The translations under genes and the position numbers were made by a program. A stretch of 33,896 bases of DNA from JAEDES01 sp964616405 (GTDB taxonomy: Bacteria; Bacillota_I; Bacilli_A; RF39; UBA660). Positions 6,985 to 13,366 of the stretch are shown here, piece by piece (the first letter of the stretch is position 1; each line of letters opens with the position of its first letter). Under the pieces are notes generated by a model. That model was not told the origin of the DNA and did not search any database. It saw nothing but the letters and a program-made list of their open reading frames with translations. The stretch lies in contig CAZTRE010000011.1 in assembly GCA_964616405.1 (NCBI GenBank), positions 1 to 33,896 on the forward strand, written 5' to 3'.

Positions 6985-7898
6985 CAGGTAATACAGGTGT
7001 TGGAAAAACACTATTAATGCACTTAATTAGTAAGTATATAAATAGACCATTTTTAAAAATTGATTCAACTCAATTAACAGCGCCTTCTTATGTTGGACGC
7101 GATATAGAACAATATTTATGGCAATTATATGAAGATTGCGGTAAGAATAAAGAGCTTGCTGAGCGTGCAATAATCTATTTTGATGAAATTGACAAAAAAG
7201 GTTCTCCTAAAAAAAGTGATTCAGATGGTAAATCAGTTCAAAACGCTCTATTAAAGTTTATAGAAGGAACTGAGTACATTGCTTCCAAAAATCCTCAGTT
7301 AGTAACAGAAAATACTTCTGTATCAATCAAAACAGATAATATGATTGTTGTAGCTAGCGGTGCTTTCTTAGATGTTTACCAAAGTAAAGATAAGAAAGGA
7401 AAACTATCATCACTAGGTTTCAACACTCAGAAAGAAGATAGTACCGATCTAAAAGTAGAGCATAATGAAGAACCTTCTATTAAAGATTTTGCAGACATAG
7501 GTAATATGGCTACTGAATTAATGGAAAGACTACCAATAATTATTCACTTAAGAGATTTAAATGCAAGTGATTTAGCTAATATCATGTTAAATTCAGATTC
7601 TTCATCACTAAAACAACAAAAAAATGTCTTTTCAAAAAGAGAAGTTAAACTATCTACCAAAGAGGGTTCTATATTATCGATAGCTGAGCAGGCTTATGAA
7701 AGAAAAATTGGTGCAAGAGGCTTAAATAAACTAATTGCTGATAGTACATGGCAAGCTTATGAGGAAGTTTGTTGTGCCCCACCAAATACTTATGAAGAAG
7801 TAATTATTACAGAAGAAACCGCAACGGATAGTTCAAAATACCAATTAATAAAGAAACAAACATCGCCAAAGGTTAAATTTAAGTCTATGAGTAATTAA
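6969..7898 (+). CDS. ClpX-like AAA+ unfoldase core (-1 frame continuation)
   Basis: 309 residues beginning at TAT 6969 when joined in the -1 frame, for a fused protein of 570 residues. Fused numbering: Walker A GNTGVGKT 268-275, pore motif YVG 302-304 within APSYVGRD, Walker B IIYFDEID with D333/E334, sensor-1 region VVASGAF 388-394, LGF 410-412 at the place of the ClpP-docking IGF loop, and sensor 2 GARGLNKLI from 509. These follow ClpX order closely, so the likely role is ATP-driven unfolding, possibly delivering proteins to ClpP. The first ATG in this frame (7017) lies after Walker A and has no ribosome binding site. The -1 frame upstream is closed by TGA at 6951, so independent initiation would give an inactive ATPase. 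It is unlikely to be the housekeeping clpX. Confidence 0.8.
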   Translation, partial: YGILLTGNTGVGKTLLMHLISKYINRPFLKIDSTQLTAPSYVGRDIEQYLWQLYEDCGKNKELAERAIIYFDEIDKKGSPKKSDSDGKSVQNALLKFIEGTEYIASKNPQLVTENTSVSIKTDNMIVVASGAFLDVYQSKDKKGKLSSLGFNTQKEDSTDLKVEHNEEPSIKDFADIGNMATELMERLPIIIHLRDLNASDLANIMLNSDSSSLKQQKNVFSKREVKLSTKEGSILSIAEQAYERKIGARGLNKLIADSTWQAYEEVCCAPPNTYEEVIITEETATDSSKYQLIKKQTSPKVKFKSMSN

Positions 7899-7930
7899 AA
7901 AAGGAAAGTAGTTTATTTTACTTTCCTTTT
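7899..7930. terminator. bidirectional terminator between convergent genes
   Basis: An 11-12 bp stem (7899-7910 with 7919-7930) with an 8-base loop, T-rich on the right and A-rich on the left, serving both the ClpX-like gene and the minus-strand gene, whose stop codon (7918-7920) lies at the loop and 3' arm. Confidence 0.85.
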
Positions 7931-8268
7931 CTTAAAGCTCTTTCTCGTCTATAAGTTTTTTTCATTTGCTTATATTGTGTTCTAGAAACATTATCGAAAT
8001 GTGACAATTTTGTATAATCAACATATTCACATGAAGTACATTGGACATCAGGATTTGTATTTATTGCTTCATTTAAAAAGCAAGCAGCTTCATTTTGTGA
8101 AGGTAAATATGTATTATAATCAAAACTTATCATTCTACCAGTATGGCCAAGATAAAATTTTGCATCTTTCTTTATTACAATACTCTCTGTTTTAATAACA
8201 GGAGCCCCTTTACCAAATTCAACTCTTTTAACAACAAATCTTTTAATATCACCCTTATATATATTCAT
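7918..8268 (-). CDS. small protein of unknown function
   Basis: 116 residues, reading from ATG at 8266-8268 because GGAGGG sits directly upstream on the minus strand and the -10 box (8293-8298) lies just beyond it. The longer frame to 8343 would begin upstream of the promoter. The protein is basic at its C-terminus (KKTYRRERALRKGK) and contains CTSCEYVDY, a single CxxC that might bind metal but is too little to call. The first part looks like beta strands (DIKRFVVKRVEF, ESIVIKKDAKFYLGH). No signal peptide or membrane helix. I do not recognise the family. It is a single-gene unit. Confidence 0.75.
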   Translation of the reverse strand: MNIYKGDIKRFVVKRVEFGKGAPVIKTESIVIKKDAKFYLGHTGRMISFDYNTYLPSQNEAACFLNEAINTNPDVQCTSCEYVDYTKLSHFDNVSRTQYKQMKKTYRRERALRKGK

Positions 8269-8292
8269 AACATCCCTCCAGTTGCACAATAT

Positions 8293-8321
8293 ATTATACT
8301 CTAATAAAAAGAATATGTAAA
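8293..8321 (-). promoter_or_regulatory. sigma-A promoter of the minus-strand small protein
   Basis: On the minus strand TTTACA (8321-8316), 17 bases, TATAAT (8298-8293). Confidence 0.75.
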
Positions 8322-8375
8322 TAAAAACAAATAATTCGCGCATAATATATGTAAAGTAAAAAAATAAATTAGATA

Positions 8376-8404
8376 TTGCAAAAATAAAATTAGTATGTTA
8401 TTAT
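8376..8404 (+). promoter_or_regulatory. promoter of tRNA-Met
   Basis: TTGCAA (8376-8381), 17 bases, TATTAT (8399-8404) with the TG extension at 8396-8397; the tRNA begins about 15 bases after the expected start point. Confidence 0.75.
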
Positions 8405-8425
8405 TATATTGCTTACGTGATTTAT

Positions 8426-8502
8426 GGCGATGTAGCTCAGTTGGCTAGAGCGCTCGGTTCATACCCGAAAGGTCGTGGGTTCGACTCCCTCCGTCGCTAC
8501 CA
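8426..8502 (+). tRNA. tRNA-Met (CAT), elongator type
   Basis: A 77-base cloverleaf with acceptor 8426-8432/8492-8498, anticodon CAT at 8460-8462, T-loop TTCGACT and encoded CCA. The sequence closely resembles the Bacillus elongator tRNA-Met in the D arm, anticodon arm and acceptor. G1 faces U72 as a wobble pair, not the initiator-type C1:A72 mismatch. The T-stem has one mismatch (second pair). A tRNA-Ile with modified CAT is a less likely alternative. Confidence 0.93.
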
Positions 8503-8514
8503 CTTAAGAAATCC

Positions 8515-8532
8515 GTTCGAACTTTTTCGAAC
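8515..8532 (+). repeat. perfect inverted repeat just after tRNA-Met
   Basis: GTTCGAA (8515-8521) and TTCGAAC (8526-8532) flank CTTT. The stem-loop sits 12 bases past the CCA and upstream of the terminator, and could take part in 3' processing or add to termination. Confidence 0.55.
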
Positions 8533-8542
8533 TTTAGATGGG

Positions 8543-8566
8543 AGACTTGTCAAAAAGTCTTTTTTA
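8543..8566 (+). terminator. terminator of the tRNA-Met transcript
   Basis: AGACTT (8543-8548) pairs with AAGTCT (8555-8560), followed by a run of six T. Confidence 0.85.
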
Positions 8567-8639
8567 TTTTACTATAAAAGACATCTAAAACAAATAAAGA
8601 TATGAAAAAATTTAACTGAACAAAATTATAATATTAAAA

Positions 8640-8654
8640 GCAAGAAATTCTTGC
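8640..8654. repeat. palindrome upstream of the XRE regulator, possible operator
   Basis: GCAAGAA and TTCTTGC are perfect inverted arms around one central A. No T run follows, so it is not a terminator. Its place about 85 bases before an XRE-type regulator makes an operator possible, but that is inference. Confidence 0.3.
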
Positions 8655-8738
8655 CTAATTAAAATATCAAATGTAAAAAACTTTTGATAGAAAAACAAAA
8701 AATAAAATAATAAGATTGCATCGAAAGGAGGAAAACTT

Positions 8739-9482
8739 ATGAATCTGGGTGATAAATTAATCAAATTAAGAAAGGAAAATAAAATGTCACAAGATGACCT
8801 CGCCGAAAGTTTAGGGGTAACAAGGCAATCAATTTCAAATTGGGAAAATTACAAGAATTACCCAGATATAAATACAATTATTAAAATAAGCGATGTATTT
8901 AATGTTTCCCTAGATGTCTTATTAAAGAGTGACACAAAAATGATTAGTGAAATGGACAAAAAAATCAGAAATAGTAAAAAGTATAAAAATATCTTAATAA
9001 TAATAGGAATAATTTTGGGAATAATAATTTTATTTTTTGGAATATATACAATTATTTATTTCAATACAAAAGCAGATCTTGAAGAATCATTTAATCAAAC
9101 TCTAACAGAAAATAATTTCAAAAAAAATAGGGATGGTTATTATTCAATGAAATATAAGAAAAATATAATCTTTGGTGTATCAAATCAAAAAATGTCAAAG
9201 TTATCAAGCTTTGATTTACATTTCTATGTACAAAATTTATATTGTGATATTGAGTTGGATAATGGTGATACAATTAAAGGGCTATGGGTTGATAAAAATA
9301 ACTTCATATTTACCCGTCAAGATAAAAATGATAATATAATTGGTTCAACTTCGTCCCTAAAAGGAAAGGATAAACAGGATATTAGGAAATTAAGTGAAGA
9401 GTTAGCCATTAATTATGACTATTTAAAAGATATAATTGAAACTGGAAACAATTTATATAGTGATTTTTACAAAGAAAAGTAG
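8739..9482 (+). CDS. membrane-anchored XRE-family transcriptional regulator
   Basis: 247 residues. Residues 4-60 are a helix-turn-helix of the Cro/C1 type (LIKLRKENKMSQDDLAESLG, then VTRQSISNWENYKNYPD as the recognition helix region). One membrane span lies at about 83-108. The remaining 140 residues should be outside the cell and are rich in Asp, Asn and Lys, with no known domain. Such one-component regulators are common in Bacillota, where the outer part may sense a signal; the signal and targets here are unknown. AAGGAGG precedes the start. No target gene is linked in an operon, since the gene ends in its own terminator and the next gene is a small GNAT protein. Confidence 0.85.
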   Translation: MNLGDKLIKLRKENKMSQDDLAESLGVTRQSISNWENYKNYPDINTIIKISDVFNVSLDVLLKSDTKMISEMDKKIRNSKKYKNILIIIGIILGIIILFFGIYTIIYFNTKADLEESFNQTLTENNFKKNRDGYYSMKYKKNIIFGVSNQKMSKLSSFDLHFYVQNLYCDIELDNGDTIKGLWVDKNNFIFTRQDKNDNIIGSTSSLKGKDKQDIRKLSEELAINYDYLKDIIETGNNLYSDFYKEK

Positions 9483-9498
9483 AGAAATCTACTTTTTT
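9475..9498 (+). terminator. terminator overlapping the XRE regulator stop codon
   Basis: A 9-bp stem (9475-9483 with 9488-9496), GAAA tetraloop and T run. The TAG stop (9480-9482) lies inside the 5' arm. Confidence 0.9.
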
Positions 9499-9529
9499 AG
9501 TTTATAATTTTTATAAGGGAGATCAAAAT

Positions 9530-9784
9530 ATGATAAAAATAGTTTTTAAAAAAGAATTAAATAAAAGCATTGCCTATCACAATGATGAATCAATTGGAGA
9601 ATGTGAATTTGTTGAGGAAGGAAATGTTTGGAATATAGCCCACACTTGGGTATATCAAGATTACCAAGGTCAGGGGATCGCTAAAAGACTGGTTAAATCA
9701 GTGATAGAGCAAGCATCAGCGAATAATAAAAGATTACGTGCCACTTGCTCATACGCTCAGAAAGTGTTGGATTCTAAAAATTAA
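9530..9784 (+). CDS. small GNAT-family N-acetyltransferase (YjdJ-like)
   Basis: 84 residues, a minimal GNAT fold of the COG2388/YjdJ type. The acetyl-CoA binding motif is visible as YQGQGIAKRLV (about 54-64), preceded by the strand with IAHTWVYQDY. The C-terminus ATCSYAQKVLDSKN matches the family's C-terminal strand and helix but stops a little early, so it may lack the last few residues normally present. The acceptor substrate is unknown for the family. GGGAGA precedes the start. The gene follows the XRE regulator's terminator by about 30 bases and no separate promoter is obvious, so it may depend on read-through. Confidence 0.82.
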   Translation: MIKIVFKKELNKSIAYHNDESIGECEFVEEGNVWNIAHTWVYQDYQGQGIAKRLVKSVIEQASANNKRLRATCSYAQKVLDSKN

Positions 9785-9786
9785 GC

Positions 9787-9816
9787 TTTACAAAATTTGG
9801 CTATAAGGTGTATATT
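9787..9816 (+). promoter_or_regulatory. promoter of tRNA-Gln
   Basis: TTTACA (9787-9792), 18 bases, TATATT (9811-9816), ending 13 bases before the mature tRNA. Confidence 0.55.
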
Positions 9817-9829
9817 TATAAGTAGTTAT

Positions 9830-9904
9830 TGCCCCATAGCCAAGTGGTAAGGCAGTGCGCTCTGACCGCACGACGCGTTAGTTCGAATCTAACTGGGGCA
9901 GCCA
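9830..9904 (+). tRNA. tRNA-Gln (CTG)
   Basis: A 75-base cloverleaf with acceptor TGCCCCA/TGGGGCA, anticodon stem 9855-9859/9867-9871, anticodon CTG at 9862-9864, T-loop TTCGAAT, discriminator G and encoded CCA. It resembles Bacillus tRNA-Gln, including the first base T. This isoacceptor reads CAG only, so a TTG isoacceptor must exist elsewhere. Confidence 0.93.
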
Positions 9905-9915
9905 TATAACAATAT

Positions 9916-9938
9916 CCCTGAAAATTCAGGGTTTTATT
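9916..9938 (+). terminator. terminator of tRNA-Gln
   Basis: CCCTGA (9916-9921) pairs with TCAGGG (9926-9931), then TTTTATT. Confidence 0.85.
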
Positions 9939-9959
9939 ATGCATAATTAGTCATTTTAA

Positions 9960-9988
9960 TTGATTTTTTAAACATTATAGTATATTAT
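9960..9988 (+). promoter_or_regulatory. promoter of gltX
   Basis: TTGATT (9960-9965), 17 bases, TATTAT (9983-9988); AAGAGGTGT precedes the start codon. Confidence 0.6.
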
Positions 9989-10017
9989 TAAATAAGAATT
10001 TAAGAAGAGGTGTAATT

Positions 10018-11682
10018 ATGGAAAAAAGTGAAAGAATTGAATTAGCAGAGCTGTTATTTCCAAACATAAACAAAACAAGAGATTATTATGAAAAGTTGTA
10101 TCCTGAAAGAAATTTAAAAGAAGGAGCAATGGTTACTAGATTCGGACCATCTCCAACCGGATTTGTTCACATGGGTAGCTTATTTGGATCTTTTATTGAT
10201 TCTATTTATGCAAAGCAAAGTGGAGGAGTCTTCTTTTTACGAATTGAAGATACCGATCAAAAGCGTTCAGTCGAAAACGGAATAGAGGGAATTTTCTCTG
10301 ACTTAAACAATTTTGACATTATTCCTGATGAATCAACTGTTGTTGGTGGAAATTATGGGCCTTATATTCAAAGCGAAAGAGCGGAAATTTATCAAACTTA
10401 TGTTAAAGATCTAATCATCAATGGATTAGCATATCCATGTTTCATGACTGAAGAAGAACTAGCTGCTATAAGAGAAGAGCAGGAAATAAATAAAGTAAGA
10501 ACGGGAGTTTATGGTATTTATGCTGCCGATAGAGACTTATCCTTAGAAGAAATAAAGACAAAACTCGCTAACAAAGAAGAATACGTAATAAGACTAAAAT
10601 CTCCAGGCAATCCAAAAAACACCATAGAATTAAATGACTTAATCAAAGGAAAAATGAAATTTCCAGAAAACGATGAAGACTTTGTATTATTAAAGAAGGA
10701 TGGAATTCCAACATATCACTTTGCCCATGCTATAGATGATCACCTAATGCATACAACTCATGTTATACGTGGAGATGAATGGGTTTCATCAGTTCCAAAA
10801 CATATTCAATTATTTAATATTTTAGGTTTTAAAATGCCATATTTCTGTCACCATGCACCAATTACCAAAAAAGATGAAGAAACTGGTACAATTCGCAAAC
10901 TAAGTAAAAGAAAAGACCCAGAAGCAGCTGTTTCATATTACGACGAAGTAGGTATTCCAATCGAAGCTGTAAAACTATATCTTGCTACGATACTAAATTC
11001 TAATTTTGAAGAATGGTATCTACAAAACACTGATAAATCATTTAAAGACTTCAAGTTTACATTTGATAAAATGGCTGTTGGTGGAACTTCATTCGACTTA
11101 GAAAAACTAACCAATATAGCAAAAACATATTTTTCTCGCAAAAGCGGTGAAGAAGTATTTGAAGAAACGCTAATTTGGGCAAATAAACATGATCCAGAAT
11201 ATGCACAGATTTTAGAGTCAAACAAACAATTGATGATCGACTTCTTAAATATTGAAAAAGATAGTGAGCGTCCAAGAAAGGATATTGCTAAATATAGCGA
11301 TGTAAAAGAAGAATTCTCATATGCCGTTGATTCATTATTCAAGGCCGAGGCTTATAGTAAATTAGAAAGTGAAAAAACATATGACTCCTCATTAATAACT
11401 AATTACGTAAAAAATGTTTTAAACTTAGAAGTCACAAACGAAGAATGGTTTACAGCAATTAAAGAATTCTCAAGTAATAATGGATATGCTGCCAGTCCAA
11501 AAGACTACAAAAAAAATCCCGAAAATTATAAGGGACATGTTGGAGATGTATGCGAAGCAATTCGTGTCATCGTTACAGGAAGAACAAAATCTCCAGACTT
11601 ATTCTCAATTATGAAAATTTTAGGAAAAGATAAAATTATAGAAAGAATTGCAATGTTTGAAAATTTTCAAAATAACAAGTAA
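10018..11682 (+). CDS. gltX: glutamate--tRNA ligase
   Basis: 554 residues, a class I synthetase that joins glutamate to tRNA-Glu. The ATP-binding HIGH motif appears as HMGS (51-54) within GPSPTGFVHMGSLFG, and the KMSKS loop as KLSKR (294-298) in RKLSKRKDPEAA. The catalytic core includes the family's RIEDTDQKRS and the DDHLMHTTHVIRGDEW stretch. The protein is longer than the roughly 480-residue Bacillus enzyme; the extra length lies in the anticodon-binding C-terminal half, whose GHVGDVCEAIRVIVTGR is typical. tRNA-Gln lies immediately upstream. In most Bacillota a non-discriminating GluRS also charges tRNA-Gln for later amidation by GatCAB; that this enzyme does so is inference. It has its own promoter and terminator. 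Confidence 0.96.
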   Translation: MEKSERIELAELLFPNINKTRDYYEKLYPERNLKEGAMVTRFGPSPTGFVHMGSLFGSFIDSIYAKQSGGVFFLRIEDTDQKRSVENGIEGIFSDLNNFDIIPDESTVVGGNYGPYIQSERAEIYQTYVKDLIINGLAYPCFMTEEELAAIREEQEINKVRTGVYGIYAADRDLSLEEIKTKLANKEEYVIRLKSPGNPKNTIELNDLIKGKMKFPENDEDFVLLKKDGIPTYHFAHAIDDHLMHTTHVIRGDEWVSSVPKHIQLFNILGFKMPYFCHHAPITKKDEETGTIRKLSKRKDPEAAVSYYDEVGIPIEAVKLYLATILNSNFEEWYLQNTDKSFKDFKFTFDKMAVGGTSFDLEKLTNIAKTYFSRKSGEEVFEETLIWANKHDPEYAQILESNKQLMIDFLNIEKDSERPRKDIAKYSDVKEEFSYAVDSLFKAEAYSKLESEKTYDSSLITNYVKNVLNLEVTNEEWFTAIKEFSSNNGYAASPKDYKKNPENYKGHVGDVCEAIRVIVTGRTKSPDLFSIMKILGKDKIIERIAMFENFQNNK

Positions 11683-11683
11683 G

Positions 11684-11715
11684 AGCAACTAGCTAAAAAG
11701 CATGTTGCTTTTTTC
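11684..11715 (+). terminator. terminator of gltX
   Basis: AGCAAC (11684-11689) pairs with GTTGCT (11704-11709); an inner GCT/AGC helix closes an AAAA loop across a small internal loop. T run follows. Confidence 0.85.
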
Positions 11716-11745
11716 TTTACAGGACTATTTCTTCTATGATAAAAT
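11716..11745 (+). promoter_or_regulatory. promoter of the lemA-TPM operon
   Basis: TTTACA (11716-11721), 18 bases, TAAAAT (11740-11745) with TG at 11737-11738. The upstream in-frame ATG 11736 falls inside it, so LemA starts at 11769. Confidence 0.75.
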
Positions 11746-11768
11746 CTAATCATAGGAGGAAAATAAAT

Positions 11769-12341
11769 ATGAAGAAATATACAGGATTAATTATTATTGG
11801 AGTAATTGCTTTATTAGCAATCTTGCTATTTTCTTGGGGAAGTAGTTCATATAATAAATTTGTTGGATTAGAAGAAAATCTTAAAACTCAAGAATCTGCA
11901 ATTGATGTGGCTCTTGAAAGACGTGCTGACTTAATCCCAAATTTAGTAAGTACCGTTAAGGGTTATGCATCACACGAAGAAAAAGTTATAGAAAGTATTA
12001 CAACAGCTCGTGAGAATCTATTAAAAGCTGATGATATTGAAGAGAAAAGTGCTGCTAATAACGAATTAACAAGTGCCCTTAATGCTTTAATGGTAATCGT
12101 TGAAAATTATCCAGATTTAAAGGCAAATACCAATTTTATTAATTTACAAGATGAATTAGCTGGAACAGAAAATAGAATCGCTGTTACTAGAAAAGATTAT
12201 AATGAAGCAGTAAAAGAATATAACACCGCAATCAAAAGATTCCCTAGCAACATTATAGCTAACTTATTCGATTTTGATGAAGCTGATTATTTTGCAGCTG
12301 AAAAAAGCAAAACTGAAGTACCTGAAATAGACTTTGAATAA
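11769..12341 (+). CDS. lemA: LemA family protein
   Basis: 190 residues. ATG 11769 is preceded by AGGAGG (11756-11761); the earlier ATG lies in the promoter. An N-terminal membrane helix (about residues 5-23, GLIIIGVIALLAILLFSWG) is followed by the long coiled four-helix LemA domain, with the family hallmark VALERRADLIPNLVSTVKGY at about 47-66. The membrane helix places the domain outside the cytoplasm. Function is unsettled. LemA is very often next to a TPM-domain protein, as here, where the next gene begins 30 bases downstream. No promoter or terminator lies between the two, so they form an operon, probably in cell-envelope maintenance. Confidence 0.95.
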   Translation: MKKYTGLIIIGVIALLAILLFSWGSSSYNKFVGLEENLKTQESAIDVALERRADLIPNLVSTVKGYASHEEKVIESITTARENLLKADDIEEKSAANNELTSALNALMVIVENYPDLKANTNFINLQDELAGTENRIAVTRKDYNEAVKEYNTAIKRFPSNIIANLFDFDEADYFAAEKSKTEVPEIDFE

Positions 12342-12371
12342 ATTAATTAATTAAAATAGGGGAGGTGTTTT

Positions 12372-13289
12372 ATGAAAAAGAAGTTACTGACCGTCGTACT
12401 AGCGATAATTTGTTTATTATCAACAACTAACGCTTATGCGATCCCAAAACCAACATCTGAGTTTTATGTAAATGACAATGCCAATTTGTTGTCAAAAGAA
12501 ACAAAATCATATATTTTAAACACCTCAGTAGCTTTGGAAAAAGCTACAACTGCTCAGGTTGTAGTCGTCACTGTACCATCTCTTGATGGCCAAACTATCG
12601 AAGAATATGCCACTAAACTTTTTAGAGAATATAATATTGGCAATGAAAAAAAGGATAATGGTTTATTACTATTATTAGCTTTAGACGAAAGAATGTTCCG
12701 TGTTGAAGTTGGTTATGGATTAGAAGAGGTATTACCAGATGGATTAACCGGAAGATATCAAGATGAGTATATTATCCCATACCTCAAAGAAGATAAATGG
12801 GATGAAGGCATTAAAAACGGATATACTGCTTTTGTAAAAAAATTGTGTGATTTTTACAACGTAGACTCCCTTCAATTAGAAGAGGTGGTTACAAATACCA
12901 ATACAGATGAAAAATTAGAAGGACAGATTTCTATCTCAATGTTTCTTGGTGTTATATTTGGTTTAATCATCGGAATATTTTCTATGGTAAAGCCAAGAAA
13001 AACCAAAGAAAGAAAAGCGAGAAAAATAATAAGTATTATAATCGGTAGTACCAATACACTTACCGCAATATTATTTGCCTTTATTTGCGGACTTGAACTA
13101 TTATTTACATTCTTATTCAGTGAATTTATGACATTTATATTGATGACGGCACTTAGAGGTAGAACTTACTTTGGTCGTGGAGGTAGATATACAAGTGGTC
13201 CTTTCGGAGGAGGAAGTTCTTTCGGTGGTGGCGGATTTGGAGGTAGCGGTGGCTCATCCGGCGGTGGAGGAAGCTCTAGAGGCTTCTAA
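12372..13289 (+). CDS. TPM domain protein (YgcG-like), secreted and membrane-anchored
   Basis: 305 residues. A signal peptide (1-23, ending AYA before IPKP) precedes a TPM domain at about 28-165, with the opening FYVNDNANLLS and the core AQVVVVTV, DNGLLLLLAL and VEVGYGLEEVLPDG. Membrane segments follow at about 187-206 and in the 225-262 region. The last 35 residues are almost only Gly and Ser with some Phe and Arg (FGGGSSFGGGGFGGSGG and onward), the normal low-complexity tail of YgcG-type proteins. TPM domains act in protein quality control or phosphatase-like roles in plants and in unknown roles in bacteria. Pairing with LemA upstream is a conserved arrangement. GGGGAGGTG precedes the start. 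Confidence 0.92.
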   Translation: MKKKLLTVVLAIICLLSTTNAYAIPKPTSEFYVNDNANLLSKETKSYILNTSVALEKATTAQVVVVTVPSLDGQTIEEYATKLFREYNIGNEKKDNGLLLLLALDERMFRVEVGYGLEEVLPDGLTGRYQDEYIIPYLKEDKWDEGIKNGYTAFVKKLCDFYNVDSLQLEEVVTNTNTDEKLEGQISISMFLGVIFGLIIGIFSMVKPRKTKERKARKIISIIIGSTNTLTAILFAFICGLELLFTFLFSEFMTFILMTALRGRTYFGRGGRYTSGPFGGGSSFGGGGFGGSGGSSGGGGSSRGF

Positions 13290-13307
13290 AACTATCCAAA
13301 AAATGTA

Positions 13308-13337
13308 AGATTCTCTTTAATAGAGAGTCTTTTTTTG
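13308..13337 (+). terminator. terminator of the lemA-TPM operon
   Basis: A 9-bp stem with one G-T pair (13308-13316 with 13322-13330), 5-base loop, then six or more T. Confidence 0.88.
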
Positions 13338-13344
13338 TTATAAT
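13336..13344 (+). promoter_or_regulatory. extended -10 promoter of mutS
   Basis: TGtTATAAT directly after the preceding terminator's T run. Any -35 would lie within the hairpin (TTTAAT at 13316-13321). Confidence 0.6.
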
Positions 13345-13366
13345 ATTCAGTAGTAGGTGAAGTACA

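Noticed and set aside
8269..8343. Longer N-terminus of the minus-strand small protein
   Set aside because: It would begin upstream of the -10 and -35 boxes; the GGAGGG site fits the start at 8268.
8417..8605. 62-residue reading frame
   Set aside because: It runs straight through the tRNA-Met gene and its terminator.
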